Assembly: GCF_900198655.1 (NCBI RefSeq) | Contig: NZ_FZPO01000012.1 | Span: 1-59,892 of the forward strand | From: Helicobacter equorum | Lineage (GTDB): Bacteria > Campylobacterota > Campylobacteria > Campylobacterales > Helicobacteraceae | DNA length: 59,892 nucleotides | Direction of reading: 5' to 3' | Shown: in pieces, positions 1 through 9,902 of the stretch | Position numbering within the stretch: position 1 is the first letter of the stretch | Layout of the letters: each line of letters begins with the position of its first letter | Made by a program: the position numbers and the translations under genes | The notes under the pieces: generated by a model | Database searches by the model: none | What the model was told of the DNA's origin: nothing | What the model saw: the letters and a program-made list of their open reading frames with translations, nothing else

Positions 1-2
1 TG

Positions 3-140
3 ATTGATAATTGTATGGATTGCCACACAAAACTTTCACAATCACTCTTTAATCCCACCTTGCCAACACAAAATATCTTTCAGCAAAGCATTCAAGACTT
101 TAGCTATTCTCTCACACCACAACAAGATTCTAAAGAATAA
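3..140 (+). CDS. C-terminal end of a probable c-type cytochrome (partial)
   Basis: The reading frame is open from the left edge and ends at TAA 138-140, giving the last 45 codons of a plus-strand gene. It contains Cys-Met-Asp-Cys-His at codons 4-8, the CXXCH signature for covalent haem attachment, followed by a polar tail without membrane segments. A periplasmic or membrane-anchored cytochrome c is the simplest reading, but one motif at the very end of a protein could also occur by chance. The gene converges on the glycosyltransferase-like gene, with 9 bp between the two stop codons. The family cannot be named from this fragment. Confidence 0.45.
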   Translation: MDNCMDCHTKLSQSLFNPTLPTQNIFQQSIQDFSYSLTPQQDSKE

Positions 141-149
141 GAATACTAC

Positions 150-2381
150 TTAATCCTCACTACTTAGAGAATCTAATAATTCCAAAAAGCTTTGTGTGCC
201 TATCTTTTCTCGCACAAAATCCAAGATTTCACGCTCCAAAAGACTATGGGCACGCACTGCCTCTATAGATTGACTTCGCAAAAGCTCTAAGGCTTTACGC
301 TCATATTCTTGTATATCAAATGCCACATACACACATTCACACAAAAGTGTTTTTATATCTGCAAGACTTGTAAGCACGATAGTCTGAATCTGCGATATAT
401 TGGCACTAGGCGTATTATAAAGTATTAAAAACTCCGATAAAATCTCTGCATGTTGATCTACCCAGCGTGAGATTCTACCAACACGCTCTTGCTTGCTCTC
501 ACGAGAAAGCACCAATGCTACACCGCCTTTAGCCACATATTCTATGCGACTCTCTCCTTGCTCTAACGGAAAACTATCAAGCCATATATCAATGATATGT
601 CCATATAACGCATTATCAACATATCCGACAAAATAAAAACGATCCAAAAGATCCGATCCACCCTCGCGTATAATCTTCTCTCGTATTGCAAATTCATTAC
701 CTCCACCACAAGCCAAATAAATGCTTTGTGGATAATGGCGCATGATATATAACACGCTTCGTAAATATTGTGATGAATCAATTTTTACCAATCGCCCGAT
801 CGTGCCTAAAATCTTAGATTCGCTTGGATATTGCAACCTTAGGGTATGTATAATGTGTGAATCTATAGGAGGATTATAAAAACGCTTATCCATTTTTACA
901 GGTACGCCGACAAACTCAAAACCACAATGTTGTATGCGCTTTTGTACGTTGCAAATATGCGTGAGGCGTTGTGTCAAAAAAGGAATATCATATACAAAGT
1001 TTCCATGCGAATAATACATTTGTATAGGCGCTACACTCACACTAAGTAAAAAATCACTAATCCCATAGCCATTATTTGGGGAAATAAGATAACGCACACT
1101 ATCAGCACGTATCGCCTCCCAAAGCAACAAAGTTTTGTTAAGATGAGAATTATAAAAACCTTTTATATTTTCCCTCTTTGCAACATCGCAAATTTCTATA
1201 CCAAGATTTTCTAACTCTTTGCGTAGATTCTCATCATCGGCACTCTTTTCAATAAACGCCATATTATAGATTTTAATACAAAACTGGGAAGAAAAAGCCT
1301 GCGTGCGTAAAAGATTCTGAAACAAAGAAAATTCGACCTTATATGGAGAATTCCCTACAATGCGATCTTTTATAACACCAATAATTTCTTTTGTGTGTTT
1401 ATGTGGTATGGTGGGCACACACTCACGTATATATGGCGCAAACATCTCATACACAGCCACTGCTTTGCGATCTATTTTTTCACAAAATTCCTGCCATTGC
1501 TCTTGAGTATGAAAACTATTGCCACACATATGATAAATAAAAAACTGCATATATAGCACTTCATCAAGATAGCCTAACGCACGCTCTTTGTCGTGCAAAA
1601 ATGTATCCCTAATGCGATCTAAAAGTGCATAAAACACAGCCTCATAAGAAGGATAAAGTTCAAGCCAACGAGTAGTATTGAAATATCCTTGGATATTCCA
1701 TAAACAATGTAATTGCCAGTTTAAAAGGCTACGTCGTCGTCTTGGCGCAAGATTCATACTAGAACCAAGGGCTTTCATCAATGCCCCTAAACACACATCA
1801 AAATCCACACCAAGCAAAGGAAAATATTTGATACAAAATTCCGCTATGCCCTCACTCTGCGCCAAATCCATATCAAGCAAACACATATTTACAATAAAAA
1901 ACTCCATGCCAGAATCTGCACCATACACAAACATATGTGCCACGCTACATACTTGCAAAAACAAAATATTTTCTAACTCACTAAGCCCATCGCTAAAGAG
2001 TAGTGGCTGCATTTGCTCCAAAAACACCAAAAATCGTGTATCTACAAATGGGGTATCTAAATGTTTTAACACCCAAAATACACCTATATATTCTAACTCA
2101 CATATTGTGCCACTCTCCAAAAGTTCAAAGATTCGCTGTGCAAGGATTTCCGCCAAAGTGTGCATAATCTGTGGATTAGGTATTTGTTTTGTATGGATAT
2201 GAGATTCTATGTCATGAAGGTTTTCTGTATCTTGAGAGACTTTAGAATCTTGGATAAAAGGATTACACACACAAAGCTGTAAAATCGCTTCATCAAGCGT
2301 GTGTTTATTGCATGGGGAGCGTAGCGTTTCTAGGATTTTTGTGATACTAGAATATCCGTTATTATCTATAGCGTGGGGCAT
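150..2381 (-). CDS. GT-B-fold glycosyltransferase-like protein, 743 aa
   Basis: The N-terminal 400 residues are mostly helical-looking and unrecognised. The C-terminal 300 resemble a GT-B nucleotide-sugar-binding half: GTIGRLVKI, then YLACGGG, then FVGYVDN, then DIWLDSFPLEQGES and EYVAKGG. The DIWLDSFP...GES stretch recalls the donor-binding loop of O-GlcNAc transferase and HMW1C-like enzymes (GT41), which glycosylate proteins, but the acceptor cannot be told from sequence. The gene starts 14 bp after mreC and is last in the fabZ-lpxA-clpX-mreB-mreC run. No clear ribosome binding site precedes the ATG, so translation may be coupled to mreC. It has no signal peptide or membrane segment, so it is probably cytoplasmic. 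Confidence 0.6.
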   Translation of the reverse strand: MPHAIDNNGYSSITKILETLRSPCNKHTLDEAILQLCVCNPFIQDSKVSQDTENLHDIESHIHTKQIPNPQIMHTLAEILAQRIFELLESGTICELEYIGVFWVLKHLDTPFVDTRFLVFLEQMQPLLFSDGLSELENILFLQVCSVAHMFVYGADSGMEFFIVNMCLLDMDLAQSEGIAEFCIKYFPLLGVDFDVCLGALMKALGSSMNLAPRRRRSLLNWQLHCLWNIQGYFNTTRWLELYPSYEAVFYALLDRIRDTFLHDKERALGYLDEVLYMQFFIYHMCGNSFHTQEQWQEFCEKIDRKAVAVYEMFAPYIRECVPTIPHKHTKEIIGVIKDRIVGNSPYKVEFSLFQNLLRTQAFSSQFCIKIYNMAFIEKSADDENLRKELENLGIEICDVAKRENIKGFYNSHLNKTLLLWEAIRADSVRYLISPNNGYGISDFLLSVSVAPIQMYYSHGNFVYDIPFLTQRLTHICNVQKRIQHCGFEFVGVPVKMDKRFYNPPIDSHIIHTLRLQYPSESKILGTIGRLVKIDSSQYLRSVLYIMRHYPQSIYLACGGGNEFAIREKIIREGGSDLLDRFYFVGYVDNALYGHIIDIWLDSFPLEQGESRIEYVAKGGVALVLSRESKQERVGRISRWVDQHAEILSEFLILYNTPSANISQIQTIVLTSLADIKTLLCECVYVAFDIQEYERKALELLRSQSIEAVRAHSLLEREILDFVREKIGTQSFLELLDSLSSED

Positions 2382-2395
2382 TGATGATTATGACA

Positions 2396-3202
2396 TTAGA
2401 GTTCCGATATGCTTGTATCCACCACCCACACATACCCAAGATCTTGTGTCTGTGCATAGGGCAACACACTCACGCGCAAAAAATTTGATTCTTCATAGAC
2501 TTCCATTACCTTGCCAACCAAAACATTTTCTATAAAAATCCCATCTAAGCCATTTGTATACACTTCATCGCCAACCTCAACGCTTGTCCATTTAGGGATA
2601 TAACTCACATTGATATACCCATCATTCTTGCTTTTTATTGCATTATCCACAATACCCATTGCCTTATTTTTCCCAATAAACACACCATAACTACACTCTT
2701 TAGCATTATTCAAAAACCCTTGCAATCTTGTATGTTCAAATTTTGCGATACCAAAAGCTACATTATCACGCACAAGACCCAAGATTCGTAATTCTTGGAT
2801 AGATTCTAGCTTTTGGCGCACATGAGAATCTAGTGCAAGCCAAACCTTATCATATTCCCCCATTTGCACATACGCACTCATTCGCGCAAGATAAAATTCA
2901 GGATCATTGTGCAAATCATTGTGAATAAAGGATTTTAACTCTGTATTTTGATTCATAAGTTCGGTATTTTGAAGAAGTATCTTGTCATAATCGGCGATCT
3001 TTTGACGCAAAGTCCTAATCTCATCAGCTTGACTAAAATGTGTCCTATACCACAACCACACCTGATCCCAGCCAGAAATAAAAAATAAACGCACCTTATC
3101 GCCAACATTTAGCACACGCGCTTCAAAACCCTTATTAACCTCCATGGTCACGATAATTGTGACAAAAAACAAGACGAGAAAAATAAGAGTCTTATAACGC
3201 AT
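2396..3202 (-). CDS. mreC: Rod shape-determining protein MreC
   Basis: 268 aa. MreC is a bitopic inner-membrane protein that links the MreB cytoskeleton to the periplasmic cell-wall elongation machinery. An N-terminal membrane segment lies at about residues 5-20 (LIFLVLFFVTIIVT). A short coiled coil follows at about residues 60-95 (repeated NTEL), then a beta-rich periplasmic domain with the typical GDEVYTNGLDGIF and VLVGKV segments. The order and length match epsilonproteobacterial MreC. The ATG begins one base after the mreB stop codon, so the two are almost certainly cotranscribed and translationally coupled. No mreD or pbp2 follows; the next gene encodes a glycosyltransferase-like protein. 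Confidence 0.93.
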   Translation of the reverse strand: MRYKTLIFLVLFFVTIIVTMEVNKGFEARVLNVGDKVRLFFISGWDQVWLWYRTHFSQADEIRTLRQKIADYDKILLQNTELMNQNTELKSFIHNDLHNDPEFYLARMSAYVQMGEYDKVWLALDSHVRQKLESIQELRILGLVRDNVAFGIAKFEHTRLQGFLNNAKECSYGVFIGKNKAMGIVDNAIKSKNDGYINVSYIPKWTSVEVGDEVYTNGLDGIFIENVLVGKVMEVYEESNFLRVSVLPYAQTQDLGYVWVVDTSISEL

Positions 3203-3203
3203 A

Positions 3204-4238
3204 TTAGTTAATTGCTAGCTCTTGGAGAAGTTTTTCATCTTCCATAGCTTTGCTCGTACCTCTAGCAACACATAGCAATGGCTCTTCAGCTACCCACACA
3301 GGTAAGCGCACAATTTCAGAAATGTATTTATCAAGCCCTCGTATAAGCGCACCACCACCAGTAAGCACAATACCATTTTCGATAATATCTCCAGAAAGAT
3401 CGGGTGGAAGTTTTTCTAACACATCTTTTAAAGCATTGACAATGACCTTAAGCTGATCTTTGATAGCTTCTCGCACATCTTCGCTCGTGAGATCAATAGT
3501 ATTAAGCAAACCACTCACATTATCACGCCCGCGCACTTGATACACCAACATTTCATTTAAAGAATATGCTGATCCAATCTCAATCTTAATTGTCTCTGCA
3601 GTGCGATCACCAATAAGGAGATTATATTTTTTGCGCACATATTCTGAAATTGCTGTATCAAACTTATCCCCAGCTACTCTAATACTTTTGCTAATCACCA
3701 AACCACCATAGGATACAACACCTATCTCTGTAGTCCCACCACCGATATCTATGACGAGATTGCCCTTTGCTTCTTCTGTGCGCAATCCAGCACCAATAGC
3801 TGCCGCCATAGGCTCTTCGATCAAATATACTTCGCGCGCACCTGCCGCAAGTGCTGATTCTTTGACTGCCTTTTTCTCTACACCGGTAAGTCCATAGGGC
3901 ACACACACCATAATCCTTGGACGAATAAGACTCTTACGCTTATAGGCTTTTTCGATAAAAAATCTTATCATTCTTTCAGTCATCTCAAAATCCGCGATAA
4001 TACCATCTCTCATAGGGCGGATAATCTCTATCTTGTGCGGAGTTTTGCCTTCCATATCCTTAGCTTCTCTCCCTATAGCGAGAATCTCTCCATACCCATG
4101 TTTGTCGCTATGCACTGCGACTACCGAAGGCTCATTGATCACAATCCCCTCACCTTTAATAGATACAATGGTGTTTGCCGTTCCCAAATCTATAGCAACA
4201 TCTTTAGAAAATGATCCTATTAATCTATCTATTAGCAT
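3204..4238 (-). CDS. mreB: Rod shape-determining protein MreB (actin homologue)
   Basis: 344 aa. MreB polymerises under the inner membrane and directs lateral wall synthesis. Visible features are phosphate loop 1 DLGTANT (residues 17-23), the second phosphate loop DIGGGTTEIGV near residue 165, and the C-terminal GIVLTGGGALI nucleotide-binding segment. The start was placed at ATG 4238 because an AGGAGT ribosome binding site lies 7 bases upstream; the in-frame GTG at 4247 overlaps that site and cannot be the start. It sits between clpX and mreC on the minus strand. Confidence 0.96.
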   Translation of the reverse strand: MLIDRLIGSFSKDVAIDLGTANTIVSIKGEGIVINEPSVVAVHSDKHGYGEILAIGREAKDMEGKTPHKIEIIRPMRDGIIADFEMTERMIRFFIEKAYKRKSLIRPRIMVCVPYGLTGVEKKAVKESALAAGAREVYLIEEPMAAAIGAGLRTEEAKGNLVIDIGGGTTEIGVVSYGGLVISKSIRVAGDKFDTAISEYVRKKYNLLIGDRTAETIKIEIGSAYSLNEMLVYQVRGRDNVSGLLNTIDLTSEDVREAIKDQLKVIVNALKDVLEKLPPDLSGDIIENGIVLTGGGALIRGLDKYISEIVRLPVWVAEEPLLCVARGTSKAMEDEKLLQELAIN

Positions 4239-4279
4239 ACTGCACACTCCTTAGAATCTTTAAAGTATTATAACATGTA

Positions 4280-5539
4280 TCACGATGTTTTTTTTGTTTT
4301 TGGTTGCTTGATGATAATTGGCTTTTTATTGCCCTCTATGCAATCTTTGGTAATTGTAATCTCACAGCCTCGCAAATCTGGGAGATTATACATCAAATCA
4401 TTGATATGATCCTCAATAATTGATCGCAAACCTCTTGCGCCAATTTTGCGTGCTATAGCAAGTTCAGCGATTTTTTCCAATGCGTCTTGCTCAAAGTTCA
4501 GTGTCGCACCATCCATAGCAAAAAGCTTTTGATATTGCTTAATGAGTGCATTTTTGGGTTTAGTAAGAATCTGTATCATTGCATTTTTATCTATAGGATT
4601 TAGTGTTGTAATAACATGCAAACGCCCTATAAGCTCTGGAATAAGTCCATAACTCACAAGGTCATCAGGCTCTACAAGGCTTAAAAGATATTGTTCATCG
4701 CTTTTGCCATGTTTTTTACCATGGAATCCTAGCACATTGCCCCCAACACGCCTTTTTATAATCTCTCCTAAGCCATCAAATGCGCCACCACAAATAAATA
4801 AAATATGGCTTGTATCAAGTTGTACAAATTCTTGATTTGGATGCTTTCTACCACCCTTTGGAGGAATATTTACCACACTACCCTCAATAATCTTTAGCAA
4901 TGCTTGTTGGACGCCCTCTCCACTTACATCGCGAGTGATTGATCGATTTTCAGATAGGCGCGAGATTTTATCAATCTCATCAATAAACACAATACCTCTT
5001 TGTGCTTTTTGTATATCGCCATCTGCAGCTTGATATAAGCGTGTAAGGATATTTTCTACATCTTCGCCTACATATCCAGCCTCTGTGAGGCTTGTCGCAT
5101 CAGAAATAGCAATAGGCACATCTAAAAACTTCGCTAGAGTCTGTGCCATAAGCGTTTTACCGCTTCCTGTAGGACCGATGAGCAAAATATTGGATTTAGC
5201 AATCTCCACATCTGCAAGTTCTGGGCTTAGCGAATACTCATCATCGCTAATGCGTTTGTAATGATTATACACAGCAACACTAAAGACTTTTTTTGCTTCA
5301 TCTTGTCCCACGACATATTCATCAAGTTTTACATTTAATTCTTTTGGTGTAGGGATATGAAATGTATGGGTAGATTCTATCTCGTGTGGCTCTTTATAGC
5401 CTCTTAAAATCTCTTCGCCTACCGTGATGCAATTTTTGCAAATATACACATCAACGGAATTGCCTTTGTTACCTGTTATGCAGGGATTACCCTGAGTTTC
5501 TCTCCTACCACAAAAACTACAATATTTTGGTTCCATCAT
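4280..5539 (-). CDS. clpX: ATP-dependent Clp protease ATP-binding subunit ClpX
   Basis: 419 aa. This AAA+ unfoldase recognises substrates and feeds them to ClpP, which is not in this window. The N-terminal zinc-binding domain has Cys7, Cys10, Cys34 and Cys37. The AAA+ core has Walker A GPTGSGKT (about residue 122), Walker B IVFIDEID (about 190), the pore loop GYVGED, and sensor-2 GARGLRSI near the end. The start ATG overlaps the lpxA stop (TAATG), so translation is coupled to lpxA. A second ATG directly follows and either could be used. The placement between lipid A and cell-shape genes matches H. pylori as remembered. Confidence 0.96.
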   Translation of the reverse strand: MMEPKYCSFCGRRETQGNPCITGNKGNSVDVYICKNCITVGEEILRGYKEPHEIESTHTFHIPTPKELNVKLDEYVVGQDEAKKVFSVAVYNHYKRISDDEYSLSPELADVEIAKSNILLIGPTGSGKTLMAQTLAKFLDVPIAISDATSLTEAGYVGEDVENILTRLYQAADGDIQKAQRGIVFIDEIDKISRLSENRSITRDVSGEGVQQALLKIIEGSVVNIPPKGGRKHPNQEFVQLDTSHILFICGGAFDGLGEIIKRRVGGNVLGFHGKKHGKSDEQYLLSLVEPDDLVSYGLIPELIGRLHVITTLNPIDKNAMIQILTKPKNALIKQYQKLFAMDGATLNFEQDALEKIAELAIARKIGARGLRSIIEDHINDLMYNLPDLRGCEITITKDCIEGNKKPIIIKQPKTKKTS

Positions 5540-6336
5540 TATTCATTCCCTTTGTGTCCTAAAGCTATACCCCTAGTTGCTGATAAAATAAAATCACAAA
5601 TGTATTGTTGTGTTTGCGAGAGACAACCAGAATCTAACTCTCTTTGGACCAATTCTTTTATCGGTGCTTCTCGTGAATAAAGGCGCTTATACATTGAAGC
5701 AATAGAATCTATTTCTTCACGACTAAAAAGTTTGCGCATACGATGTTTGTTAAGCCCAACAACACGAGCATGATTGCCATGCGCAATGGAATAAGGTGGC
5801 AAATCCTGCACAAGCGCAGAAAGTCCCCCGATCATACATCCATCGCCCACTTGCACAAACTGATGCACGGCACTTAAGCCACCAAAATTCACATAATTGC
5901 CTACATGCACATGTCCACCCAGTGTAGCAACATTTGCAAAGATACAACCACTGCCGACATGACAATCATGGGCTATATGCACATACGCCATAAATAAATT
6001 TTCATCACCTATGCACGTTACGCCACCACCACCAATGGTGCCAGTATTAAGCGTCGTGTATTCCCTAATGATATTGCCATTGCCTACAATAAGTTGCGTA
6101 TCCTCACCGGCATATTTGAGATCTTGTGGTGGCACACCCACACATGCACCTGTAAAAACTTTATTATCCTCACCCAAAGTTGTATTCCCGGTGATAGTAA
6201 CACGATCGCCAATTTCACAATTATCACCAATGATGACATTTTTGCCAATCACACAAAAATGTCCAATTTTGACATTTTTACCAATTTTGGCGCCAGATTC
6301 TATAATGCTTGTTGGCGCGATATTCTCTGCTACCAT
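5539..6336 (-). CDS. lpxA: UDP-N-acetylglucosamine O-acyltransferase LpxA
   Basis: 265 aa. LpxA transfers a 3-hydroxyacyl chain from ACP to UDP-GlcNAc, the first step of lipid A synthesis in the cytoplasm. The N-terminal two thirds show hexapeptide repeats of a left-handed beta helix ([21 protein letters not shown] and onward). The segment HIAHDCHVG near residue 120 carries the catalytic histidine region. The helical C-terminal part has the [10 protein letters not shown] motif typical of LpxA. It follows fabZ by 3 bp and overlaps clpX by one base, forming a tight operon in which FabZ and LpxA act on related hydroxyacyl-ACP pools. Confidence 0.96.
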   Translation of the reverse strand: MVAENIAPTSIIESGAKIGKNVKIGHFCVIGKNVIIGDNCEIGDRVTITGNTTLGEDNKVFTGACVGVPPQDLKYAGEDTQLIVGNGNIIREYTTLNTGTIGGGGVTCIGDENLFMAYVHIAHDCHVGSGCIFANVATLGGHVHVGNYVNFGGLSAVHQFVQVGDGCMIGGLSALVQDLPPYSIAHGNHARVVGLNKHRMRKLFSREEIDSIASMYKRLYSREAPIKELVQRELDSGCLSQTQQYICDFILSATRGIALGHKGNE

Positions 6337-6339
6337 AGC

Positions 6340-6795
6340 CTATCCTTTGTGCGCATCTACTATCATTGCCTTAAGTTCTGCTTGAGATACAACCTTATCA
6401 TCAACAAATGCCTTGCCACCCAATGACCAAACACTACCTTTATGCGCAAGAACTTCAAGCCTATATACAAGCTTATCTCCTGGCACAACTGGCACACGAA
6501 ATTTAGCATTATCAATCGTCATAAAATACACAATCTTGTCTTTTGCTTGCTCTGTATCATCGCCAAACATACTACTAAAAGCAAGTAGTCCGCCAGCCTG
6601 TGCCATTCCCTCGATTTGCATAACACCCGGATAAATAGGCTGATTAGGAAAATGCCCTATAAATACTTCTTCATTGATTGTAACATTTTTGTATGCTTCA
6701 ATCCTTTCATTTATCACCAACGACACAACCCTATCGACAAGTAACATAGGATAACGATGTGGTAAAATCTCACGTATTCTATTAACATCCATCAT
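6340..6795 (-). CDS. fabZ: 3-hydroxyacyl-ACP dehydratase FabZ
   Basis: 151 aa, normal length for FabZ. The enzyme dehydrates 3-hydroxyacyl-ACP during fatty-acid elongation. Catalytic His48 lies in GHFPNQPIYPG and catalytic Glu62 in MQIEGMAQAGG; the N-terminal LPHRYPMLLVDRV is also diagnostic. The start codon follows AAGGAG by 5 bases and a second ATG is adjacent. It is first in the run fabZ-lpxA-clpX-mreB-mreC, so the operon promoter probably lies in the 62-bp gap separating it from queH. Confidence 0.96.
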   Translation of the reverse strand: MMDVNRIREILPHRYPMLLVDRVVSLVINERIEAYKNVTINEEVFIGHFPNQPIYPGVMQIEGMAQAGGLLAFSSMFGDDTEQAKDKIVYFMTIDNAKFRVPVVPGDKLVYRLEVLAHKGSVWSLGGKAFVDDKVVSQAELKAMIVDAHKG

Positions 6796-6857
6796 AATGG
6801 CTCCTTATTGATATCTAAAATACAATGCAACTCCTGCCATGGTAACAAAAAAAGGCT

Positions 6858-8075
6858 TTAAAATACTTTATTGTCTTGGTGTGTCCTTTTTCCCTCTATA
6901 AGACGAAAAACATTTTCCTCTTGAAAAAGGCTATGGATAAAAATCGTAAGAGAAGATTCTACGCGAGAATCTAAGACAATGATAGGATTAATACTCCCCA
7001 ATCCACAAAGACAAATCCGTAGCACACTTTCTAGTTCATAAGGTAGTGGATTTATATTTAGTTCTCTAATGTTTTGGTATTGTGTGTTGCACAGAGTATT
7101 CACATCTTGCAAACACAAAAATATACTATCATCTTTGCTTGCTACACCTATAGTAATCTCACAAGATGAATTCTTGCTTATATGATTAATGTCTTGAAAA
7201 TATTTCATATCCTTTGGATACAGCAACTTATAAAAAGAATATGGTGATAGCACATCAGTGTGCATCCATTGAATCTCTCCGGTTTTGGCATTATGTTTTT
7301 CTTTTGAATCTGCAAGCACATACATATCGATGGGTTGTCCTGCTAACTTAGCAGTGCTGCGTAAATTTCTCCATGCCATAATAGAGCGTTTAGTGAGGAT
7401 ATATGGCACATGTTCTTCTTCTAGAGCATTACGCCGACTAAAAACTTGGATTCTCTCCTCGTTGCTTGCAGGCATAACTTGTCTTCCAAGATTTTCTACA
7501 AGCTCAAGAGAGAGTTTGCCTTGTGCGTTTCTTTGTTTTATCAATGCAAATTTACAACCACAATAAGTTTGCCTATACAAATTATCTTTTTTAGCAAGTT
7601 GGGCTTGTGCTTGAGTCCCACCATTGCTACGCACATCGATTTTGATAAATGCGAGATTGTACATACGTGCTATTTTTTCTCCTTGCGCAAAAAGTATATC
7701 ACGCTCTTTCATCGGACTAGAAAGCAAAGTCGTCGTAAAAGTCCCTATACCCTTTTGCTTAGCAAAACTTGCTGTGCGTATCAGCCGACTATCAAAACAC
7801 GCTACACACCGATCCCCTTTTTCTGGTTCCTCCTCTAATCCTCGCACATCCTCAAGCCAATGCAATGTATCATACTCACCTTCGTATAATTCTATACCAA
7901 GCATTTTACAGCTTCGTTCCACATCAAGCAAACGCAAATCGTATTCTGTCTTTGGGTGAATATTTGGATTATAAAAATATCCCACAAGTTTAGAATCTGG
8001 ATATTGCTCACGCAATCGTTGCAAAAAATAATGGCTATCTACAGAACAGCAAATATGCACAAGTATCACATTCAT
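6858..8075 (-). CDS. queH: Epoxyqueuosine reductase QueH-like (DUF208) with a C-terminal extension
   Basis: 405 aa. QueH catalyses the last step of queuosine synthesis in tRNA, reducing epoxyqueuosine, and is an alternative to QueG. The N-terminal half has the family cysteines: Cys9-Cys10 in HICCS, Cys90 and Cys93 in CVACF, and Cys172/Cys174 in YCGCKFA, which bind an Fe-S cluster and metal in characterised members. The roughly 200 C-terminal residues after about 205 are not part of the core family; I see no motif in them. The start ATG lacks a strong ribosome binding site. It lies downstream of rlmN, another RNA-modifying enzyme. Confidence 0.85.
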   Translation of the reverse strand: MNVILVHICCSVDSHYFLQRLREQYPDSKLVGYFYNPNIHPKTEYDLRLLDVERSCKMLGIELYEGEYDTLHWLEDVRGLEEEPEKGDRCVACFDSRLIRTASFAKQKGIGTFTTTLLSSPMKERDILFAQGEKIARMYNLAFIKIDVRSNGGTQAQAQLAKKDNLYRQTYCGCKFALIKQRNAQGKLSLELVENLGRQVMPASNEERIQVFSRRNALEEEHVPYILTKRSIMAWRNLRSTAKLAGQPIDMYVLADSKEKHNAKTGEIQWMHTDVLSPYSFYKLLYPKDMKYFQDINHISKNSSCEITIGVASKDDSIFLCLQDVNTLCNTQYQNIRELNINPLPYELESVLRICLCGLGSINPIIVLDSRVESSLTIFIHSLFQEENVFRLIEGKRTHQDNKVF

Positions 8076-8098
8076 TGTTTTACCTCACTATTCATAGT

Positions 8099-8212
8099 TT
8101 ATGAATCTCTTTTTTTGGAATCTTGGTTATATGCATAATACAAAAACCAAATACTCCCACCGACACACACAAGTACCAAAAATACTACCAAAATCCAATC
8201 TAATATATCCAT
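8099..8212 (-). CDS. 37-aa single-pass membrane peptide
   Basis: This short reading frame begins with MDILDWILVVF, has one hydrophobic segment of about 20 residues (Ile7 to Tyr26) and ends in a charged tail (QDSKKRDS). The ATG at 8212 is preceded by AAGGA at a spacing of about 7 bases, better than any upstream start, so the longer frame reading back into rlmN is rejected. It lies 10 bp after the rlmN stop codon and 23 bp before queH. From memory, Campylobacter jejuni also has a small hydrophobic protein annotated beside rlmN. The function is unknown. Confidence 0.7.
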   Translation of the reverse strand: MDILDWILVVFLVLVCVGGSIWFLYYAYNQDSKKRDS

Positions 8213-8222
8213 AGCACTTCCT

Positions 8223-9320
8223 TTATGTTTCATATGAAACATATTGTAATTTTTCTTTTTCACGCAGTTGCCCGCATGCTGCACTAATATCAAGCCCCTT
8301 AGATTCTCGAATCGTGCAAAGTAATCCTTTCTGTGTGAGAAAATCTGCAAATGCTTTTGCCCTTTCTTCACTGGGTCGCAAAAACTCACTACCTTTGTGA
8401 GGATTAAACAAAATAAGATTCACCTTAGCACGTATACCATCAAGCAATGAAAGTAATTGTTTTGCTTCTTTGAGACTATCATTGAGATCTTTTATCATCA
8501 AATACTCAAACATTACTCTTTTTCGTGCATCCACAGGAAAATCCCGTACTTCATCAAGCACCTGTGCGATATTATATGCCTTATTCATCGGAATAAGTCT
8601 GCTGCGTAGTGTATCATCAACCGCATGTAGAGAAATGGCTAACTGCACACCCAAATCAAGCATACCAAGTTTTTTTATTCTAGGAGCTATGCCACTTGTA
8701 GAAATAGTTTGTCGGCGTGCCGAAATGCTCAAGCCATCTTTTTCACTCAAGATTCTAATTGCTTTGGTAACATTTTCAAAATTGTCGAGTGGTTCACCCA
8801 TACCCATATAAACAATATTTACACGCTTATGTGGTGGGATAGCATTATCTCGTTTGATTTGCACGACTTGTTCCACTATTTCTCCAGCTTCTAGATTGCG
8901 ATAAAAGCCACCTTTTGCAGTAAAACAAAATGCACACCCTACCTTGCAACCAATTTGCGAAGAAAGACAGATTGTCCATTTCTCACTACTCACAATTTTA
9001 CCATTGGCGTCGTGTTGTTTATCACGCATTTGAATCAGCACAGATTCAAATGTATGCCCATCGTGTGTGCGAAAAAGATATTTCTTGCTCCCATCGCGAC
9101 TTTGCTCACATTTGAGAATCTCTAGATTCTGTACGCTATATTCTTGAGATAGCTCTTCACGCAAATGTTTTGGAAGATTGGACATAGATTCAAAATCCAT
9201 CTTATATTCTATATACAACCACTTATAAATTTGTTGTGCACGAAACTTTGGCTTAATGCTTTCTGACAATTCGCTAAGCGTATAACTAAAAATATTTTTT
9301 TTCTTTAGTGTGTCAATCAT
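8223..9320 (-). CDS. rlmN: Dual-specificity RNA methyltransferase RlmN
   Basis: 365 aa. This radical-SAM enzyme methylates C2 of A2503 in 23S rRNA and A37 in some tRNAs. The Fe-S motif CxxxCxxC is Cys125, Cys129, Cys132 (GCKVGCAFC). The catalytic cysteine pair is conserved at Cys118 (WTICLSS) and Cys349 (SAACGQLRE). The SAM-binding GMGEPLDN segment is present. The start overlaps the end of the upstream phosphorylase-like gene by 4 bases, so the genes hisF, phosphorylase-like and rlmN read as one transcription unit. Confidence 0.96.
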   Translation of the reverse strand: MIDTLKKKNIFSYTLSELSESIKPKFRAQQIYKWLYIEYKMDFESMSNLPKHLREELSQEYSVQNLEILKCEQSRDGSKKYLFRTHDGHTFESVLIQMRDKQHDANGKIVSSEKWTICLSSQIGCKVGCAFCFTAKGGFYRNLEAGEIVEQVVQIKRDNAIPPHKRVNIVYMGMGEPLDNFENVTKAIRILSEKDGLSISARRQTISTSGIAPRIKKLGMLDLGVQLAISLHAVDDTLRSRLIPMNKAYNIAQVLDEVRDFPVDARKRVMFEYLMIKDLNDSLKEAKQLLSLLDGIRAKVNLILFNPHKGSEFLRPSEERAKAFADFLTQKGLLCTIRESKGLDISAACGQLREKEKLQYVSYET

Positions 9321-9895
9321 TTATGGTATCCTAATCTAGATTCATTATGCGTTGCCAAAACAGGGGCAAGAGATTCTAAACGCTCCTTGACGCACGTATG
9401 ATTATCCAAAAAATCTCGATGTGCGTTAGCATTGCAATAATTGCTCACACAAAAAATCCCCAGACAGCCAATCCCAAAATATTGAGCCACTTCCATAACG
9501 GAAAAAAACTCCATATTTTCCAACCTCAATCCTTGCTCTAAAAATCTCTGTGCCACACTAGAATCTGTAGTAATATAGTTTGAACTATTGACACACAATG
9601 TTTCATATGAAACATTACATATCACAGGTTTTGGTGATGTTTTGTGAGTGATCATGGGTGTATAAGCACCTTGTGTCAAAAAGGCAGATTCAATATGTGT
9701 CGCCTCTGAAGCACAAAACATATCCAAAATTTTAATCTTTTCATCATATGCCCCAGCACTTCCTACAAAAATAAACTCATCAACCCTTTCTGTAAGGCAA
9801 ATTTTTGTGAGGTTTATCGCACTCTCTATAAGACCTACGCCAATAACTCTCGCAAAAGTAAATTCTTCTCCGCGTCCAGCACACACAACCATCAT
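9317..9895 (-). CDS. Nucleoside phosphorylase / nucleosidase superfamily protein
   Basis: 192 aa, shorter than typical purine nucleoside phosphorylases (about 230-240). The FVGSAGAYD segment resembles the phosphate/substrate loop of the PNP_UDP_1 fold, and [18 protein letters not shown] resembles the nucleoside-binding MExxAxxxxA region (here [10 protein letters not shown]). The C-terminal [14 protein letters not shown] recalls the catalytic SD/N loop of this superfamily. The exact substrate (purine nucleoside, methylthioadenosine or futalosine) cannot be decided. AAGGA precedes the ATG by about 4 bases, and the gene lies 7 bp after hisF and overlaps rlmN by 4 bases. Confidence 0.7.
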   Translation of the reverse strand: MMVVCAGRGEEFTFARVIGVGLIESAINLTKICLTERVDEFIFVGSAGAYDEKIKILDMFCASEATHIESAFLTQGAYTPMITHKTSPKPVICNVSYETLCVNSSNYITTDSSVAQRFLEQGLRLENMEFFSVMEVAQYFGIGCLGIFCVSNYCNANAHRDFLDNHTCVKERLESLAPVLATHNESRLGYHK

Positions 9896-9902
9896 AAATT
9901 CC

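Noticed and set aside
8213-8389. Longer version of the small membrane peptide reading back into rlmN
   Set aside because: ATG 8212 has the better ribosome binding site and the extra part is rlmN in another frame.
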